NCBI RefSeq assembly: GCF_000377665.1
Contig: NZ_KB898653.1
Span: 1-64,000, forward strand
Source: Vreelandella zhanjiangensis DSM 21076
GTDB taxonomy: Bacteria > Pseudomonadota > Gammaproteobacteria > Pseudomonadales > Halomonadaceae
Length of the DNA: 64,000 bases
Reading direction: 5' to 3'
In this document: positions 1 through 9,211 of the stretch, piece by piece
Layout of the letters: every line of letters begins with the position of its first letter
Position numbering within the stretch: the stretch's first letter is position 1
Program-made: the position numbers and the translations under genes
The notes under the pieces: model-generated
What the model was told of the DNA's origin: nothing
Databases searched by the model: none
The model's input: the letters and a program-made list of their open reading frames with translations, nothing else

Positions 1-272
1 AGCGGGTGAAGTGAGCGATGTAAATCTCGCTAACCTCCTGACAAACCGAAGGTTTTCACCTTCATTCACCGCTGGTAACGCTTGGCGTCCCCGGCAGCGG
101 ATGCGTACTTTACGGATTCGCCGGGCGTTTGGCAAGGGGCTTTTTGAAATAAGTCTGAAAAACATCAGCGGCCTCTTTTATAAGACCTTGAAAGCACTTC
201 GGCGAACCACGTATTGGCGGTTACACTACCCTCTGCCACTTCATCTACCCACTTATATGTATGAGGTCTGTG
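1..272. other. Upstream region of pyrB, no gene recognised
   Basis: I recognise no protein or RNA gene here. A 95-codon open frame runs from 11 into the pyrB start, but it has low-complexity basic content and no recognisable domain, so I treat it as chance. A Shine-Dalgarno-like GAGG at 263-266 serves the pyrB start at 273. A transcript leader is possible, but I see no convincing attenuator hairpin with a T-run. Confidence 0.4.
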
Positions 273-1298
273 ATGAGCCCCCATCTGCTATCCGTTGACT
301 CCTTAAACCGCGACAGCGTTAATCACCTTTTGCGCGTTGCGGCGCAAATGGAGCCAATAGCCCAACGCCGCCAGATTACGCGTGTTCTTGAAGGAGCCGT
401 ACTGGGTAATCTGTTTTTCGAAGCCAGTACGCGTACGCGAGTGAGTTTTCATACGGCGTTCTGTCGGCTGGGCGGTAGCGTGTGCGATACCACTGGCTTT
501 ACCTTCTCATCCATGGCTAAAGGCGAGTCGCTTTACGATACCAGCCGGGTAATGAGTGGCTACTGCGATGCAATCGTTATGCGTCACCCGGATCAGGGTT
601 CTGTTGCGGAGTTTGCGGCGGCGACGAATGTACCGGTGATTAACGGCGGCGACGGCCCTGGTGAACACCCAAGCCAAGCCCTGCTGGATATTTATACGAT
701 CGATAAGGAGTTTCAGCGGTTAGGCAAATCGTTTGGCGGGGCACATATTCTGCTGACTGGCGATCTCAAGTATGGGCGTACCGTCCACTCGCTGATCAAG
801 CTGCTGTCTCTTTATGATCCGCTCCGTATTACGCTGGTATCACCGCCCGGGCTTGAAATGCCTACTGCACTGATTGACCTGGTCATATCTCGCGGGCACC
901 AGGTAGAGGTACGCGATCATTTAGCCACCGACTTCAGCGATTTGGATGTGGTGTACACCACGCGGATCCAAAAAGAGCGTTTCACCGAGGAAATGAACGA
1001 GAACTTCCAGGGCATCTCGGATGACTTTATGGTCAATAAAGCGTTTTTGGATCAGCGTTGCACTGATTCCACCATCGTTATGCATCCGCTGCCCCGCGAT
1101 AGCCGCGCCGGCGCGAATGATTTGAACGTCGATCTTAACGGCGACCCGAGACTTGCGATCTTCCGCCAGACAGATAACGGTATTTCCATGCGGATGGCTA
1201 TCTTTGCCACGCTGCTACAGGTCGATACGCTGATCGAAAAAGATCTTCGCCCGGTGCGCTGGTTTGTGCCCAGCCAAATCGGCACGCTGGACCGCTAA
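273..1298 (+). CDS. pyrB: Aspartate carbamoyltransferase catalytic chain
   Basis: It condenses carbamoyl phosphate and L-aspartate to N-carbamoyl-aspartate, the committed step of pyrimidine synthesis in the cytoplasm. The carbamoyl-phosphate loop STRTR is at residues 52-56, VMRHP at about 102-106, HPSQALLD at about 132-139, and an MHPLPR motif lies near residue 270. At 341 residues it is longer than the 311-residue E. coli chain and has a C-terminal extension. The ATG at 273 is preferred over the in-frame ATG at 261 because GAGG lies 6 nt upstream. No pyrI or pyrC neighbour is visible. It is convergent with ruvX, 13 bp away. Confidence 0.93.
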   Translation: MSPHLLSVDSLNRDSVNHLLRVAAQMEPIAQRRQITRVLEGAVLGNLFFEASTRTRVSFHTAFCRLGGSVCDTTGFTFSSMAKGESLYDTSRVMSGYCDAIVMRHPDQGSVAEFAAATNVPVINGGDGPGEHPSQALLDIYTIDKEFQRLGKSFGGAHILLTGDLKYGRTVHSLIKLLSLYDPLRITLVSPPGLEMPTALIDLVISRGHQVEVRDHLATDFSDLDVVYTTRIQKERFTEEMNENFQGISDDFMVNKAFLDQRCTDSTIVMHPLPRDSRAGANDLNVDLNGDPRLAIFRQTDNGISMRMAIFATLLQVDTLIEKDLRPVRWFVPSQIGTLDR

Positions 1299-1311
1299 AA
1301 TTGCGTTCAGA

Positions 1312-1767
1312 TTAGTAAGCAGAGCGCCCATCGGGAAGGCCTTCCTGGTGGGCGAACCAGCCTTCCAGGATCAATACCGCCGCAATGCCATCTACGCTCT
1401 CTTCGCGGTAGTTACCCCGATGCCCGGCATCGCGTGCGATCTGCTTGGCTTCGCGAGTAGAGCCGCGTTCATCGACCATCACACACGGTTTGCCGTAGCG
1501 CCCGTGCAGCCGATTGCCAAACTTGCGCGCACGCTTGCTCATGTCCGACTCGCTACCATCCATATTAAGCGGCAGGCCAACGACCAATAGGTCCGGCTGC
1601 CACTCTTTCAGCAGCTGCTCGACCTTATTCCAGTCAGGGATTCCATCGCGCGCGGTGAGCGGGGCAAGCTCACGAGCACTTCGCAGCAGCTCATTACCCA
1701 CCGCCACACCGACTCGCCGCGTGCCATAGTCGAAAGCAAGAATTAAGCGCTGGCCAATATCCGCCAT
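1312..1767 (-). CDS. ruvX: Holliday junction resolvase-like / pre-16S rRNA nuclease RuvX (YqgF)
   Basis: This RNase H-fold nuclease family is linked to 5' maturation of 16S rRNA and was formerly annotated as a putative Holliday junction resolvase. At 151 residues it is near the usual length (about 140-150). The N-terminal FDYGTRRVGVAVGN strand carries the first catalytic Asp, VDERGSTREA an internal acidic pair, and VDGIAAVLIL the C-terminal Asp. Its ATG overlaps the stop of yqgE (TAATG), so the two are translationally coupled. Order gshB-yqgE-ruvX is conserved in gammaproteobacteria. Confidence 0.92.
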   Translation of the reverse strand: MADIGQRLILAFDYGTRRVGVAVGNELLRSARELAPLTARDGIPDWNKVEQLLKEWQPDLLVVGLPLNMDGSESDMSKRARKFGNRLHGRYGKPCVMVDERGSTREAKQIARDAGHRGNYREESVDGIAAVLILEGWFAHQEGLPDGRSAY

Positions 1768-2324
1768 TACGCGTGCCCTGCGTCTCGGGTCATCAAGTTA
1801 AGGTCAACGCCAAGCAAGCCTGCCGCGGCGGTTAACCGCTCCACGGGTGGCGTGTTGAACAATACCTCAGGCTGCCCTTCAACCGTCAGCCAGCTATTTT
1901 CTTTAAGTTCATCTTCCAGCTGGCCGACTTCCCAACCAGCGCAGCCCAGGCAAATCAGAAAGTGCTCGGGCCCTTCGCCGTTGGCCAACGCCTGAAGAAT
2001 ATCCATGGAGGTTGTCAGCGCAATATCATCGTCTACCTGAACGCTTGAGTCCCACTCCTGGCTGTCGCCTAGATGCAGAATAAAGCCACGATCCTTGTGC
2101 ATTGGGCCACCATAATAGACTGGCGCGTTACGGTGAGGGCTATCTTCACCGCCCAACTCTAACTGCTCAAACAATGCATCCAGGGTGATCTCAAGCGGCC
2201 GATTGGTAATAACGCCCATACAGCCGTTGTGGTCATGCTCGCACAGGTATATCAGGCTACCCTCAAAATTGGGGTCATCCAGATGGGGCATTGCCATCAA
2301 AAAGTGTTGCTTCAAACTTTGCAT
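1767..2324 (-). CDS. yqgE: YqgE/AlgH family protein (UPF0301)
   Basis: This is a conserved cytoplasmic family of unknown biochemical role; in Pseudomonas it is called AlgH and tied to alginate regulation. About 185 residues from the ATG at 2324, which gives the family's typical start (MQSLKQHFLMAMPHLDDP). A frame open 8 codons further upstream begins with a basic stretch and is less likely. The N-terminal SLIYLCEHD and the downstream GVITNRPL are family hallmarks. It lies between gshB and ruvX, overlapping the ruvX start by 1 bp. Confidence 0.92.
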   Translation of the reverse strand: MQSLKQHFLMAMPHLDDPNFEGSLIYLCEHDHNGCMGVITNRPLEITLDALFEQLELGGEDSPHRNAPVYYGGPMHKDRGFILHLGDSQEWDSSVQVDDDIALTTSMDILQALANGEGPEHFLICLGCAGWEVGQLEDELKENSWLTVEGQPEVLFNTPPVERLTAAAGLLGVDLNLMTRDAGHA

Positions 2325-2386
2325 GCGTCTCCTACGGCCTGCCGGCATGACCAGCAGACCTCAGTCATCAAATGTGAATCGGTTTC

Positions 2387-3349
2387 TCAAGCAGCACTCA
2401 GGCGGCGCTCAATGGCATCCAGCAGCAGGCCGGCGATATTCGTGCCGCGCTGGTCATCAATTTCACGCACACAGGTCGGGCTAGTGACGTTAATTTCAGT
2501 GATGTAGTCGCCGATCACGTCCAGCCCCACAAACATAAGGCCTTTCTCACGAATCATGGGCTGTACTTGCTCAATGAGCCAGTAATCGCGATCGGTAAGC
2601 TCACGTGTGACGCCACGGCCGCCCGCTGCCAGGTTACCGCGCGTCTCGCCTGCCGACGGGATACGCGCCAGCCCAAACGGCACCGGCTCGCCATCGACCA
2701 GCAGAATGCGCGTATCGCCGTCTTTAATTTCAGGTAGATAACGCTGTGCCATGATCTGGCGCTGGCCACGTAGCGTTAGCTGCTCAATCACTGCGCCAAT
2801 ATTGCGGCCTTCAGGGCCGATATGAAAAATACCGGTGCCGCCCATACCGTCCAGCGGTTTAAAGATCACATCGCCATGCTCGGCATGAAAAGCCCGCAGC
2901 ACGTCATCCCGGCTGGCAACCATGGTGGGCGTACAACACTCGGGGAACTGCTGGGCAAACAGCTTTTCGTTACACTGCAAAAGTGCGGCGGTCGGATTGA
3001 CGATCAACACGCCTTCACGCTCGGCAAAGCCTAGAAGGTGAACCGCATTGGTGAAGTCAGCGTCCACCGGCGGGTCTTTACGCATTAATACCACATCCAG
3101 CTCAGCCAGTGGCCGGGCGGCCGCTTCGCCAAGGTCGTACCAGTGGTTAGGGTCGCGATGCACCGTGAGCGGACGCATGCGTGCATAGGCCTGCCCCGCC
3201 TGTAAGAAAAGATCTTCCTGCTCCATGTAGTGCAGAGTATAGCCACGTTCCTGGGCCGCCCATAGCATGGCTATAGTGGTATCTTTCTTGTAAGCGATGT
3301 CGCTGATGGGGTCCATCACGACGCCGAGATGCAGATTTGATTGACTCAT
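2387..3349 (-). CDS. gshB: Glutathione synthetase
   Basis: It ligates gamma-glutamylcysteine and glycine with ATP to form glutathione. About 320 residues from the ATG at 3349 (MSQSNLHLGVVMDPI), matching the family's usual length of 315-320. It has a PreATP-grasp N-terminus, an ATP-grasp glycine-rich loop (KPLDGMGGTGIF) and a C-terminal ITEINVTSPTCVREID segment. The frame is open for 21 more codons upstream, but those residues do not fit the family. It heads gshB-yqgE-ruvX and is preceded on the same strand by the S1-domain gene. Confidence 0.95.
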   Translation of the reverse strand: MSQSNLHLGVVMDPISDIAYKKDTTIAMLWAAQERGYTLHYMEQEDLFLQAGQAYARMRPLTVHRDPNHWYDLGEAAARPLAELDVVLMRKDPPVDADFTNAVHLLGFAEREGVLIVNPTAALLQCNEKLFAQQFPECCTPTMVASRDDVLRAFHAEHGDVIFKPLDGMGGTGIFHIGPEGRNIGAVIEQLTLRGQRQIMAQRYLPEIKDGDTRILLVDGEPVPFGLARIPSAGETRGNLAAGGRGVTRELTDRDYWLIEQVQPMIREKGLMFVGLDVIGDYITEINVTSPTCVREIDDQRGTNIAGLLLDAIERRLSAA

Positions 3350-3424
3350 CGGGGCACAATCCATACTTAAACAATAGATAGGCAGTATGCCGCACTGCCT
3401 GTCCAGCTCCAACCGCTGACGCCG

Positions 3425-4117
3425 TTACGGGGCAAGCACACCCGGCACCAAGCGTATCGCGTCAGGCGCAAGAGTAATCAGCTGCTGCTTATAGAGCCGC
3501 CCAATGGCTTGTTTAAACGCACTTTTACTTACGCCTAGACGCGCCTTAATCGCATGGGCGTCACTTTTATCGCCCAGCGGCAGGTAGCCGCCACTTTCAC
3601 GCAGCGCTTTGAGTATTTTCTCACCCACCACGTCCAGGCGTGCGGCTCCTGGCGGTAATAGTGAGATATCCAGGCGCCCGTCTTCACGGCGCTGCTTCAC
3701 GTAACCCGACAGCGCCTGCCCACGGCGCAGCGGCTGGGTAATATCATCCTGGTAAATTAGCCCCCAATAGCGGTGGTCGACTACGACTTTCATGCCTAGA
3801 TCGGTGCGATCGGCCATCATCACGGCGACTTCAGCGCCTTTTTCCAAGGCCCAGGCGTCATCGGTCAAAAAACGATCCAGCTTCATCGTGGCAACAGGAC
3901 GCCCCTGGTCGTCGCTATACAGCATTACCAGTACGCGTTTGCCAACGTCCGGCCGGAAATGTTGCTCACTAAAAGGTAGTAGCACATCTTTAGGCTGCCC
4001 CCAGCGCAAGAAGGCACCGGTGTTATTGACGGCCACAACGGTTAAATACGCCACTTCGCCTATTTGGGCAGATGCATCGCTGGCAGCGCGAGGAGGAGTT
4101 GTTGATTCACGGGCCAT
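3425..4117 (-). CDS. S1 domain-containing RNA-binding protein, CvfB/YitL-like
   Basis: About 230 residues from the ATG at 4117 (MARESTT). It resembles the CvfB family, with tandem S1-like beta-barrel modules followed by a C-terminal winged helix. The first module contains YLTVVAVNNTGAFLRWG, and a later one RYWGLIYQDDI. The C-terminus (IKARLGVSKSAFKQAIGRLYKQQLI) reads as a winged helix. Members bind RNA and affect virulence-factor expression in staphylococci; the substrate here is unknown. It sits between rsmE and gshB on the same strand. Family assignment is fairly sure, function is not. Confidence 0.8.
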   Translation of the reverse strand: MARESTTPPRAASDASAQIGEVAYLTVVAVNNTGAFLRWGQPKDVLLPFSEQHFRPDVGKRVLVMLYSDDQGRPVATMKLDRFLTDDAWALEKGAEVAVMMADRTDLGMKVVVDHRYWGLIYQDDITQPLRRGQALSGYVKQRREDGRLDISLLPPGAARLDVVGEKILKALRESGGYLPLGDKSDAHAIKARLGVSKSAFKQAIGRLYKQQLITLAPDAIRLVPGVLAP

Positions 4118-4162
4118 GGGTGCCGTCCTTAAAAAGTGAACCTGCATTATGGCGCCTGAGGA

Positions 4163-4345
4163 TCATTGGGCAAAGTGGCAGCGCACTTTATTAACCCGCC
4201 GGGCCTCTTTCAAAATGACCGTAAAGCCAGGCGAAGCATGGAAGGCATCAATCATACTGCGCAGACTATCTGGCAAGCCGTTGGTATTCAGCGGGCTTAA
4301 ACAGGCATAAAGCGAATATTCAGACATCCCCAAAAGCCAGGTCAT
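4163..4345 (-). CDS. Hypothetical small protein (60 aa)
   Basis: I do not recognise this gene. The frame encodes 60 residues, with an alternative ATG at 4327 giving 54. Neither start has a clear Shine-Dalgarno. It lies in the 265-bp gap between rsmE and the S1-domain gene, on the same strand, so it could belong to the same transcript. The short SEYSLYACLSPLN segment followed by a basic tail gives no domain. It may be spurious. Confidence 0.3.
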   Translation of the reverse strand: MTWLLGMSEYSLYACLSPLNTNGLPDSLRSMIDAFHASPGFTVILKEARRVNKVRCHFAQ

Positions 4346-4382
4346 CTGGACGTGGGAGCTAGGCAGGATAGTTAGTAAGTGC

Positions 4383-5102
4383 TTACAAATCGCCGAAGTA
4401 GTGCTGTAACAACGTTAAAGCAACCACCGGGGCGGTTTCAGTGCGCAGTACGCGCGGACCCAAGGTTAACGGCGTAAAGTCAGCCGCCTGGGCAGCTGCA
4501 ATATCGGTGTCCGTCAACCCCCCCTCAGGGCCAATTAAAAGCGCGGCGGTTTCGGGGCGTTCTGACTGGTTAAACGCATTGCCGGTCGCTAAATGCAGCA
4601 TCAGACGAAGCGGTTCCTGACGAGCGCTCAACCATTCATCAAGGCTCAGTGGAGAATGCACCGTGGGCACTACCGCTCGGCCACTTTGCTCGCAGGCACT
4701 GGCAGCCACCGCCTGCCAATGAGCCAGCTTTTTAGCTTCGCGATCTCTCTTCAAGCGTACATCGCCCCGCTCGGTATACAGCGGGGTAATGGCGGCAACC
4801 CCCAGCTCAACGGCCTTCTGGATCGCATAATCCATCCGGTCGCCCTTGGAGATCGCCTGACCAAGATGAACGGCAAAGGGTGATTCACTTTTACCCCGCC
4901 ACAAGGCGTCCACTACGGCGAAGGTGTGCTTTCGCCCCACCTCTGCCAAGCGAACACCCGCTTCTTGCCCCTGACCATCAAACAGCACCAACGGCGCGCC
5001 TTCACCCATCCGTAATACACGGGTCACATGGCGCGCCGGGCCTTCCGGCAGCTCTACCGTCTCGCCCACATTAAAAAACGCCGGTACATAGAGACGGGGC
5101 AT
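4383..5102 (-). CDS. rsmE: 16S rRNA (uracil(1498)-N(3))-methyltransferase
   Basis: It methylates N3 of U1498 in helix 44 of 16S rRNA using SAM. About 239 residues from the ATG at 5102, giving the family start MPRLYVPAFF. An N-terminal PUA-like domain precedes a SPOUT (trefoil-knot) domain, with the signature LLIGPEGGLTDTDI followed by LGPRVLRTETAPVVAL. The frame is open 12 codons upstream, but those lack family similarity. rsmE near gshB-yqgE-yqgF is the arrangement of E. coli. It follows secB on the same strand. Confidence 0.95.
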   Translation of the reverse strand: MPRLYVPAFFNVGETVELPEGPARHVTRVLRMGEGAPLVLFDGQGQEAGVRLAEVGRKHTFAVVDALWRGKSESPFAVHLGQAISKGDRMDYAIQKAVELGVAAITPLYTERGDVRLKRDREAKKLAHWQAVAASACEQSGRAVVPTVHSPLSLDEWLSARQEPLRLMLHLATGNAFNQSERPETAALLIGPEGGLTDTDIAAAQAADFTPLTLGPRVLRTETAPVVALTLLQHYFGDL

Positions 5103-5140
5103 TTTGCCATGCAAGGCATACCAGTCGGCTGCTTGCATGC

Positions 5141-5653
5141 TTAGTGAGTACTTGCTTCGGCTTGGCTAGCCTGCTGCGCTTCACGCTGCTTGCGCTGGGC
5201 GTACATGGCTTCGAAGTTGACCGGCGCCAGCATCAGCGGCGGGAAGCCACCACGGTTGACCAGGTTATCCACGCACTCACGGGCGTAAGGGAACAGCAGG
5301 TTGGGGCAGAACGCACCTAGCGTCTGTTCCAGCTGCGCGCCTTCAATGCCGGAAATACGGAACAGGCCCGCCTGCTGGACTTCAGCCAAAAACGACGTGG
5401 TGCCGGTTTCGTTATCGTTCACCTGAGCGGTCACTTTTATAACCACTTCGTATTGGTCGTCAGCGATTTTTGTGCTGCTGGTATTGAGATCCAGATTCAC
5501 CTTGGGCTTGAAGGCCTGTTTGAAAACAGATGGCGAATTCGGCGCCTCAAAGGAGATATCTTTTACATAAATACGCTGCAAAGAGAACTTCAGCTGCGGC
5601 TTATCGCCTGACGCTGCTGCGCCAGCTTGCGGGGTGTTGTTATCTTCCGCCAT
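5141..5653 (-). CDS. secB: Protein-export chaperone SecB
   Basis: A cytosolic tetrameric chaperone that keeps preproteins unfolded and delivers them to SecA. At 170 residues it is slightly longer than E. coli SecB (155) because of an Ala/Gln-rich N-terminal leader and a tail. The core motifs are intact: [13 protein letters not shown] near the N-terminus, AGLFRISG in the middle and [32 protein letters not shown] toward the end (cited in parts). It follows the rhodanese gene with a 50-bp gap. In E. coli a glutaredoxin gene (grxC) lies between yibN and secB; none is present here. Confidence 0.96.
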   Translation of the reverse strand: MAEDNNTPQAGAAASGDKPQLKFSLQRIYVKDISFEAPNSPSVFKQAFKPKVNLDLNTSSTKIADDQYEVVIKVTAQVNDNETGTTSFLAEVQQAGLFRISGIEGAQLEQTLGAFCPNLLFPYARECVDNLVNRGGFPPLMLAPVNFEAMYAQRKQREAQQASQAEASTH

Positions 5654-5703
5654 GGGGAAACTCCTCGTTGTTCATTCAATCAATATAAAAGGTGCGACGT
5701 TAC

Positions 5704-6126
5704 TTACTTCTTGACCACAGGAAGGCTATCAGCCTGCCACTGCGCCATACCGCCTTTTAGCTTAAACACGCGCTCAAAGCCCGCCTTGGCAAGCTTGGTC
5801 TGAACCACACCTGAGCTCTGGCCCTGCTTGCACACCACAATGATCGGCTGATTTTTTACTTTATTCAGTTCGCTCATGCGGCTGTCGATATTGCTTTGCG
5901 GGATGTTACGTGCGCCAGCGATATGCCCAGCTTTAAAGTCTTTCGTTTCGCGAATATCCAGCACAACCGCGTCTTCACGGTTAATAAGCTGGGTTGCCTG
6001 CGTTGAGGTCACCGCGTTGGTTGAGGCACTGCGTGTTTCATAAATAAGCCACGCTACAAGCACCAGTAAAAACGCCCCGACGAGCAGGGGGTGGTTCTGT
6101 ACGAATTCGAGCAGCTGATCGATCAT
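5704..6126 (-). CDS. Membrane-anchored rhodanese-like protein (YibN-like)
   Basis: About 140 residues. One N-terminal transmembrane helix (roughly residues 12-30, PLLVGAFLLVLVAWLI) is followed by a single rhodanese domain facing the cytoplasm or periplasm. The active-site loop is CKQGQSSG, with the catalytic Cys present, so sulfurtransferase activity is possible. The ATG at 6126 is chosen over a GTG at 6135 because it matches the start of YibN. It lies upstream of secB and divergent from gpmI, as in E. coli (yibN, then yibO/gpmI and envC divergently). Confidence 0.88.
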   Translation of the reverse strand: MIDQLLEFVQNHPLLVGAFLLVLVAWLIYETRSASTNAVTSTQATQLINREDAVVLDIRETKDFKAGHIAGARNIPQSNIDSRMSELNKVKNQPIIVVCKQGQSSGVVQTKLAKAGFERVFKLKGGMAQWQADSLPVVKK

Positions 6127-6416
6127 CGCGAACACAATCTCTTAGTCTATGCGGAAAAAAGCGGCTGAACCGCTGACAAAACGCGACAAGTATACACGTC
6201 ACAAGGCACCCCGCGCAGGCCTTGGTCATGACGCCCGGCAGTTGCCTACGTTATGATGCCCCAAGCGTGCGTCAGTCGCGACCCTGTTCACAAGGCATTG
6301 TCTGAAAATAACCGGTGTGGCACGTTTATTTTCAAATAATTCTTTAGCGTCAAATCATCTTTTCGCTTTGCGCCGCTTTTTAAGCCGCTTCGATTATTCA
6401 ACCTAACGAGGTTTTT
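6127..6416. promoter_or_regulatory. Divergent intergenic region yibN-like / gpmI
   Basis: This 290-bp gap between divergent genes must hold both promoters. I cannot place either with confidence. A GAGG Shine-Dalgarno (about 6407-6410) precedes the gpmI ATG. Confidence 0.4.
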
Positions 6417-7979
6417 ATGGCTACTTCTACCCCGCGCCCCGTCGCGCTGATCATCCTCGACGGTTATGGCCACAATCCTGATAACGCGCACAACGCCGTG
6501 GCATCCGCCAACACGCCGGTAATGGACGACCTGTGGGCCAATCGGCCACACGCCTTTGTACATACCGATGGCCGCCACGTGGGCCTGCCCGATGGCCAGA
6601 TGGGCAACTCTGAAGTCGGCCATATGAATCTAGGGGCGGGCCGCATCGTTTACCAGGACTTCACCCGCATTACCAAAGCGATTGAAGACGGCGACCTGGA
6701 TATTAACGAAAACCTGACGCAGCCAATCGATGAAGCGGTGGCCAATGGACGCGCCGTTCATCTGCTGGGCCTGCTTTCCCCGGGTGGCGTGCACAGCCAT
6801 GAAGATCACTTTATCGCCATGGCCGAACTGGCGGCGCGGCGCGGCGCGCAGCGCATCTTCATTCATGCGTTTCTAGATGGCCGAGACATGCCGCCGCAAA
6901 GCGCCCTGTCTTCCATCGAGCGCGCTAACGCCCGCCTGGCCGAGCTGGTAGGCGCTGACAATGGCTTTGTGGCCTCGATTATTGGCCGCTTTTACGCCAT
7001 GGACCGTGACAACCGCTGGGAGCGGGTCGAAAAAGCCTACCACTTGCTGACGGAAGGCCAGGCGGACATCTATGCGACCAGCGCCGAAACTGCGCTGCGC
7101 GACGCCTATGAGCGTGGTGAAACCGACGAGTTTGTATTGCCAAGCTGCGTATTGCTCAATGATAAGTGCGTTACTTTACAAGACGGTGACGCCGCTCTGT
7201 TCCTCAACTTCCGCTCTGACCGTGCCCGCGAGCTTACCCGCGCGTTTGTAGAGCACGAGTTCAGCGGATTTTCACGCAAAGCCCGCCCGTCACTGGCCGG
7301 TAAAGGGCTGGTCATGCTGACCCAGTATGCAGCGGACATTTCCGCACCGGCCGCGTTCCCGCCATTTGATCTCAACGACACCTTAGGCGAAGTCGTCGCC
7401 AAACGTGGTTTAACCCAACTGCGTATTGCCGAAACCGAAAAATACCCGCACGTAACGTTTTTCTTTTCAGGCGGACAGGAAACGGAGTTTGACGGCGAAA
7501 CGCGTATTTTGCTGCCCTCCCCTCAGGATGTGCGCACCTACGACGAAAAGCCTGAGATGAGCGCCTATGAAATTACCGACAAGCTGGTTGAGGCGATCGA
7601 TGCCGGGCAGTTTGACTTGATTGTGTGTAACTACGCTAACGGTGACATGGTTGGCCATACCGGCGACTTTAACGCCGCGGTAAAAGCCATTGAAACGGTC
7701 GATATCTGTGTAGGCCGCGTTGTAGAAGCCATTGAGCGGGCAGGCGGCGCGTGCCTGATTACTGCCGATCACGGCAACGCCGAGCAGATGGTTCACCCAG
7801 AGACCGGCGCCCCGCAAACCGCGCATACAACGTTCGTCGTGCCGCTGGTCTACGTGGGCGAACGCGCCGGCGCGTTAAGCGATGGCCGTCTGTGCGATTT
7901 AGCGCCCACGCTATTAACCATGATGAATCAATCCGTTCCCCAGGCGATGACCGGGAAGCCATTGATCGATTTCAGTTGA
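6417..7979 (+). CDS. gpmI: 2,3-bisphosphoglycerate-independent phosphoglycerate mutase
   Basis: It interconverts 3- and 2-phosphoglycerate in glycolysis and gluconeogenesis with two Mn ions and a phosphoserine intermediate. At 520 residues it has the usual length (about 510-515). The alkaline-phosphatase superfamily metal site begins at ILDGYGHN. The catalytic Ser lies in [14 protein letters not shown] near residue 65. [11 protein letters not shown] and the C-terminal [11 protein letters not shown] with TAHTTFVVP supply further ligands. A GAGG precedes the ATG. envC starts 20 bp downstream and is probably co-transcribed. Confidence 0.97.
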   Translation: MATSTPRPVALIILDGYGHNPDNAHNAVASANTPVMDDLWANRPHAFVHTDGRHVGLPDGQMGNSEVGHMNLGAGRIVYQDFTRITKAIEDGDLDINENLTQPIDEAVANGRAVHLLGLLSPGGVHSHEDHFIAMAELAARRGAQRIFIHAFLDGRDMPPQSALSSIERANARLAELVGADNGFVASIIGRFYAMDRDNRWERVEKAYHLLTEGQADIYATSAETALRDAYERGETDEFVLPSCVLLNDKCVTLQDGDAALFLNFRSDRARELTRAFVEHEFSGFSRKARPSLAGKGLVMLTQYAADISAPAAFPPFDLNDTLGEVVAKRGLTQLRIAETEKYPHVTFFFSGGQETEFDGETRILLPSPQDVRTYDEKPEMSAYEITDKLVEAIDAGQFDLIVCNYANGDMVGHTGDFNAAVKAIETVDICVGRVVEAIERAGGACLITADHGNAEQMVHPETGAPQTAHTTFVVPLVYVGERAGALSDGRLCDLAPTLLTMMNQSVPQAMTGKPLIDFS

Positions 7980-7999
7980 TTATACGTCTGCTAATATCC

Positions 8000-9136
8000 A
8001 TGCGTGCGGCATTAGCGCTTAGTGCGCTTTTGATAGCCATGTATTCACCGGCGGGCTTGGCCCAGCCGGATGAAAACGCGGCACGCCAGCAGCTAGACGC
8101 GCTAGGCCAGGAAATCGAGTCGCTCTCACAGCGACTGAGCGCCACCGGCCAAGCGCGCGATAGCGCCGAACGTGAATTGCGTGAAGTCGAGACGGAACTG
8201 GCCGAGACTCACCAACGCCTTGATGCCCTGCAGGCCGAGCGGCGTCAGCTAGATGACGAAATGGCCCAGTTAAACCAACATCGCGAGCGCCTGGAAGGAG
8301 AGCGAACCGGCCAGTATGCGGCGCTCAGTCAGCAGCTGGCCGCCCTGTATCGACTAGGCCCTACGCCGCAGCTTAAGCTACTGCTTAATCAGGGCGACCC
8401 GGCCGAGCTGGACCGCATGCAGGCTTATCTCAACCGGTTTACCCAAGCGCGTAACCAGCGGCTTGCCGATATCGCCCGCCTGGACGCCGCGCTTGCCGAT
8501 ACCCAGCACGCGCTGAATGAACGCCAGACGCGCCTGTTGAGCCTGGAGGACGAGCTGGATTCACAGCGCGCTCGATTGGTCGAACGCACTAACGAGCGGA
8601 GTAGCGTGGTGGCAACGCTGGATGACCGTTACGGCAGCGAAGCCGACCGGCTAGCGGACCTGAACGACAACCGAGAACAGGCGGAGCGCAAGCTGCGTGA
8701 AATACAGGCAGAACTCGCTCGCCTCGATGCCCCCACGCCTACGACCAATATCACCCGCACCCAGGGAGATTTGCCGTGGCCGGTACAAGGTGACATTACC
8801 ACGGCATATAACCGTCGTGACGGGGTTCACTATAATGGTATTGTCATTCAGGCCAGTGCCGGTACTCAGGTGGGTGCAGTGCACACTGGGCGGGTGGTAT
8901 TTGCCGAATGGATGCGCGGGTTTGGCAATCTGGTGATTATCGACCATGGTGATCAGGTAATGACGCTTTACGCTCACCTGCAGCAGTTTAGCGTTCGCCC
9001 CGGCCAGCAGGTCAGCCGTGGCGATGAGATCGGTCGTGTAGGCGACAGTGGCGGGCAACCCCGCGCCGCGCTCTACTTTGAAGTACGTCAACGTGGCGAA
9101 CCAATTAACCCTCAGCGTTGGATTGCGCGCCGCTGA
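8000..9136 (+). CDS. envC: Murein hydrolase activator EnvC-like protein
   Basis: A periplasmic activator of N-acetylmuramyl-L-alanine amidases during septum splitting. 378 residues: a signal peptide (MRAALALSALLIAMYSPAGLAQ), a long coiled coil (about residues 25-240) and a C-terminal LytM/M23 domain (about 265-378). The LytM metal ligands look degenerate (GVHYNGIVI where active enzymes have HxxxD), as expected for an activator rather than a hydrolase. The start at 8000 gives the signal peptide; the frame is open far upstream inside gpmI, but that is shadow. It sits between gpmI and a C-terminal processing protease, as in related genomes. Confidence 0.92.
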   Translation: MRAALALSALLIAMYSPAGLAQPDENAARQQLDALGQEIESLSQRLSATGQARDSAERELREVETELAETHQRLDALQAERRQLDDEMAQLNQHRERLEGERTGQYAALSQQLAALYRLGPTPQLKLLLNQGDPAELDRMQAYLNRFTQARNQRLADIARLDAALADTQHALNERQTRLLSLEDELDSQRARLVERTNERSSVVATLDDRYGSEADRLADLNDNREQAERKLREIQAELARLDAPTPTTNITRTQGDLPWPVQGDITTAYNRRDGVHYNGIVIQASAGTQVGAVHTGRVVFAEWMRGFGNLVIIDHGDQVMTLYAHLQQFSVRPGQQVSRGDEIGRVGDSGGQPRAALYFEVRQRGEPINPQRWIARR

Positions 9137-9211
9137 CGGGATAAGCTGAAACGCATTAATGTCAACTAAGGTGGCGCTTTGTAACGCTGCCTATCGCCTT
9201 GCGGAGTCTGC

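Noticed and set aside
11..298. 95-codon frame upstream of and overlapping pyrB
   Set aside because: Low-complexity basic content, no domain, and it runs past the pyrB start in another frame.
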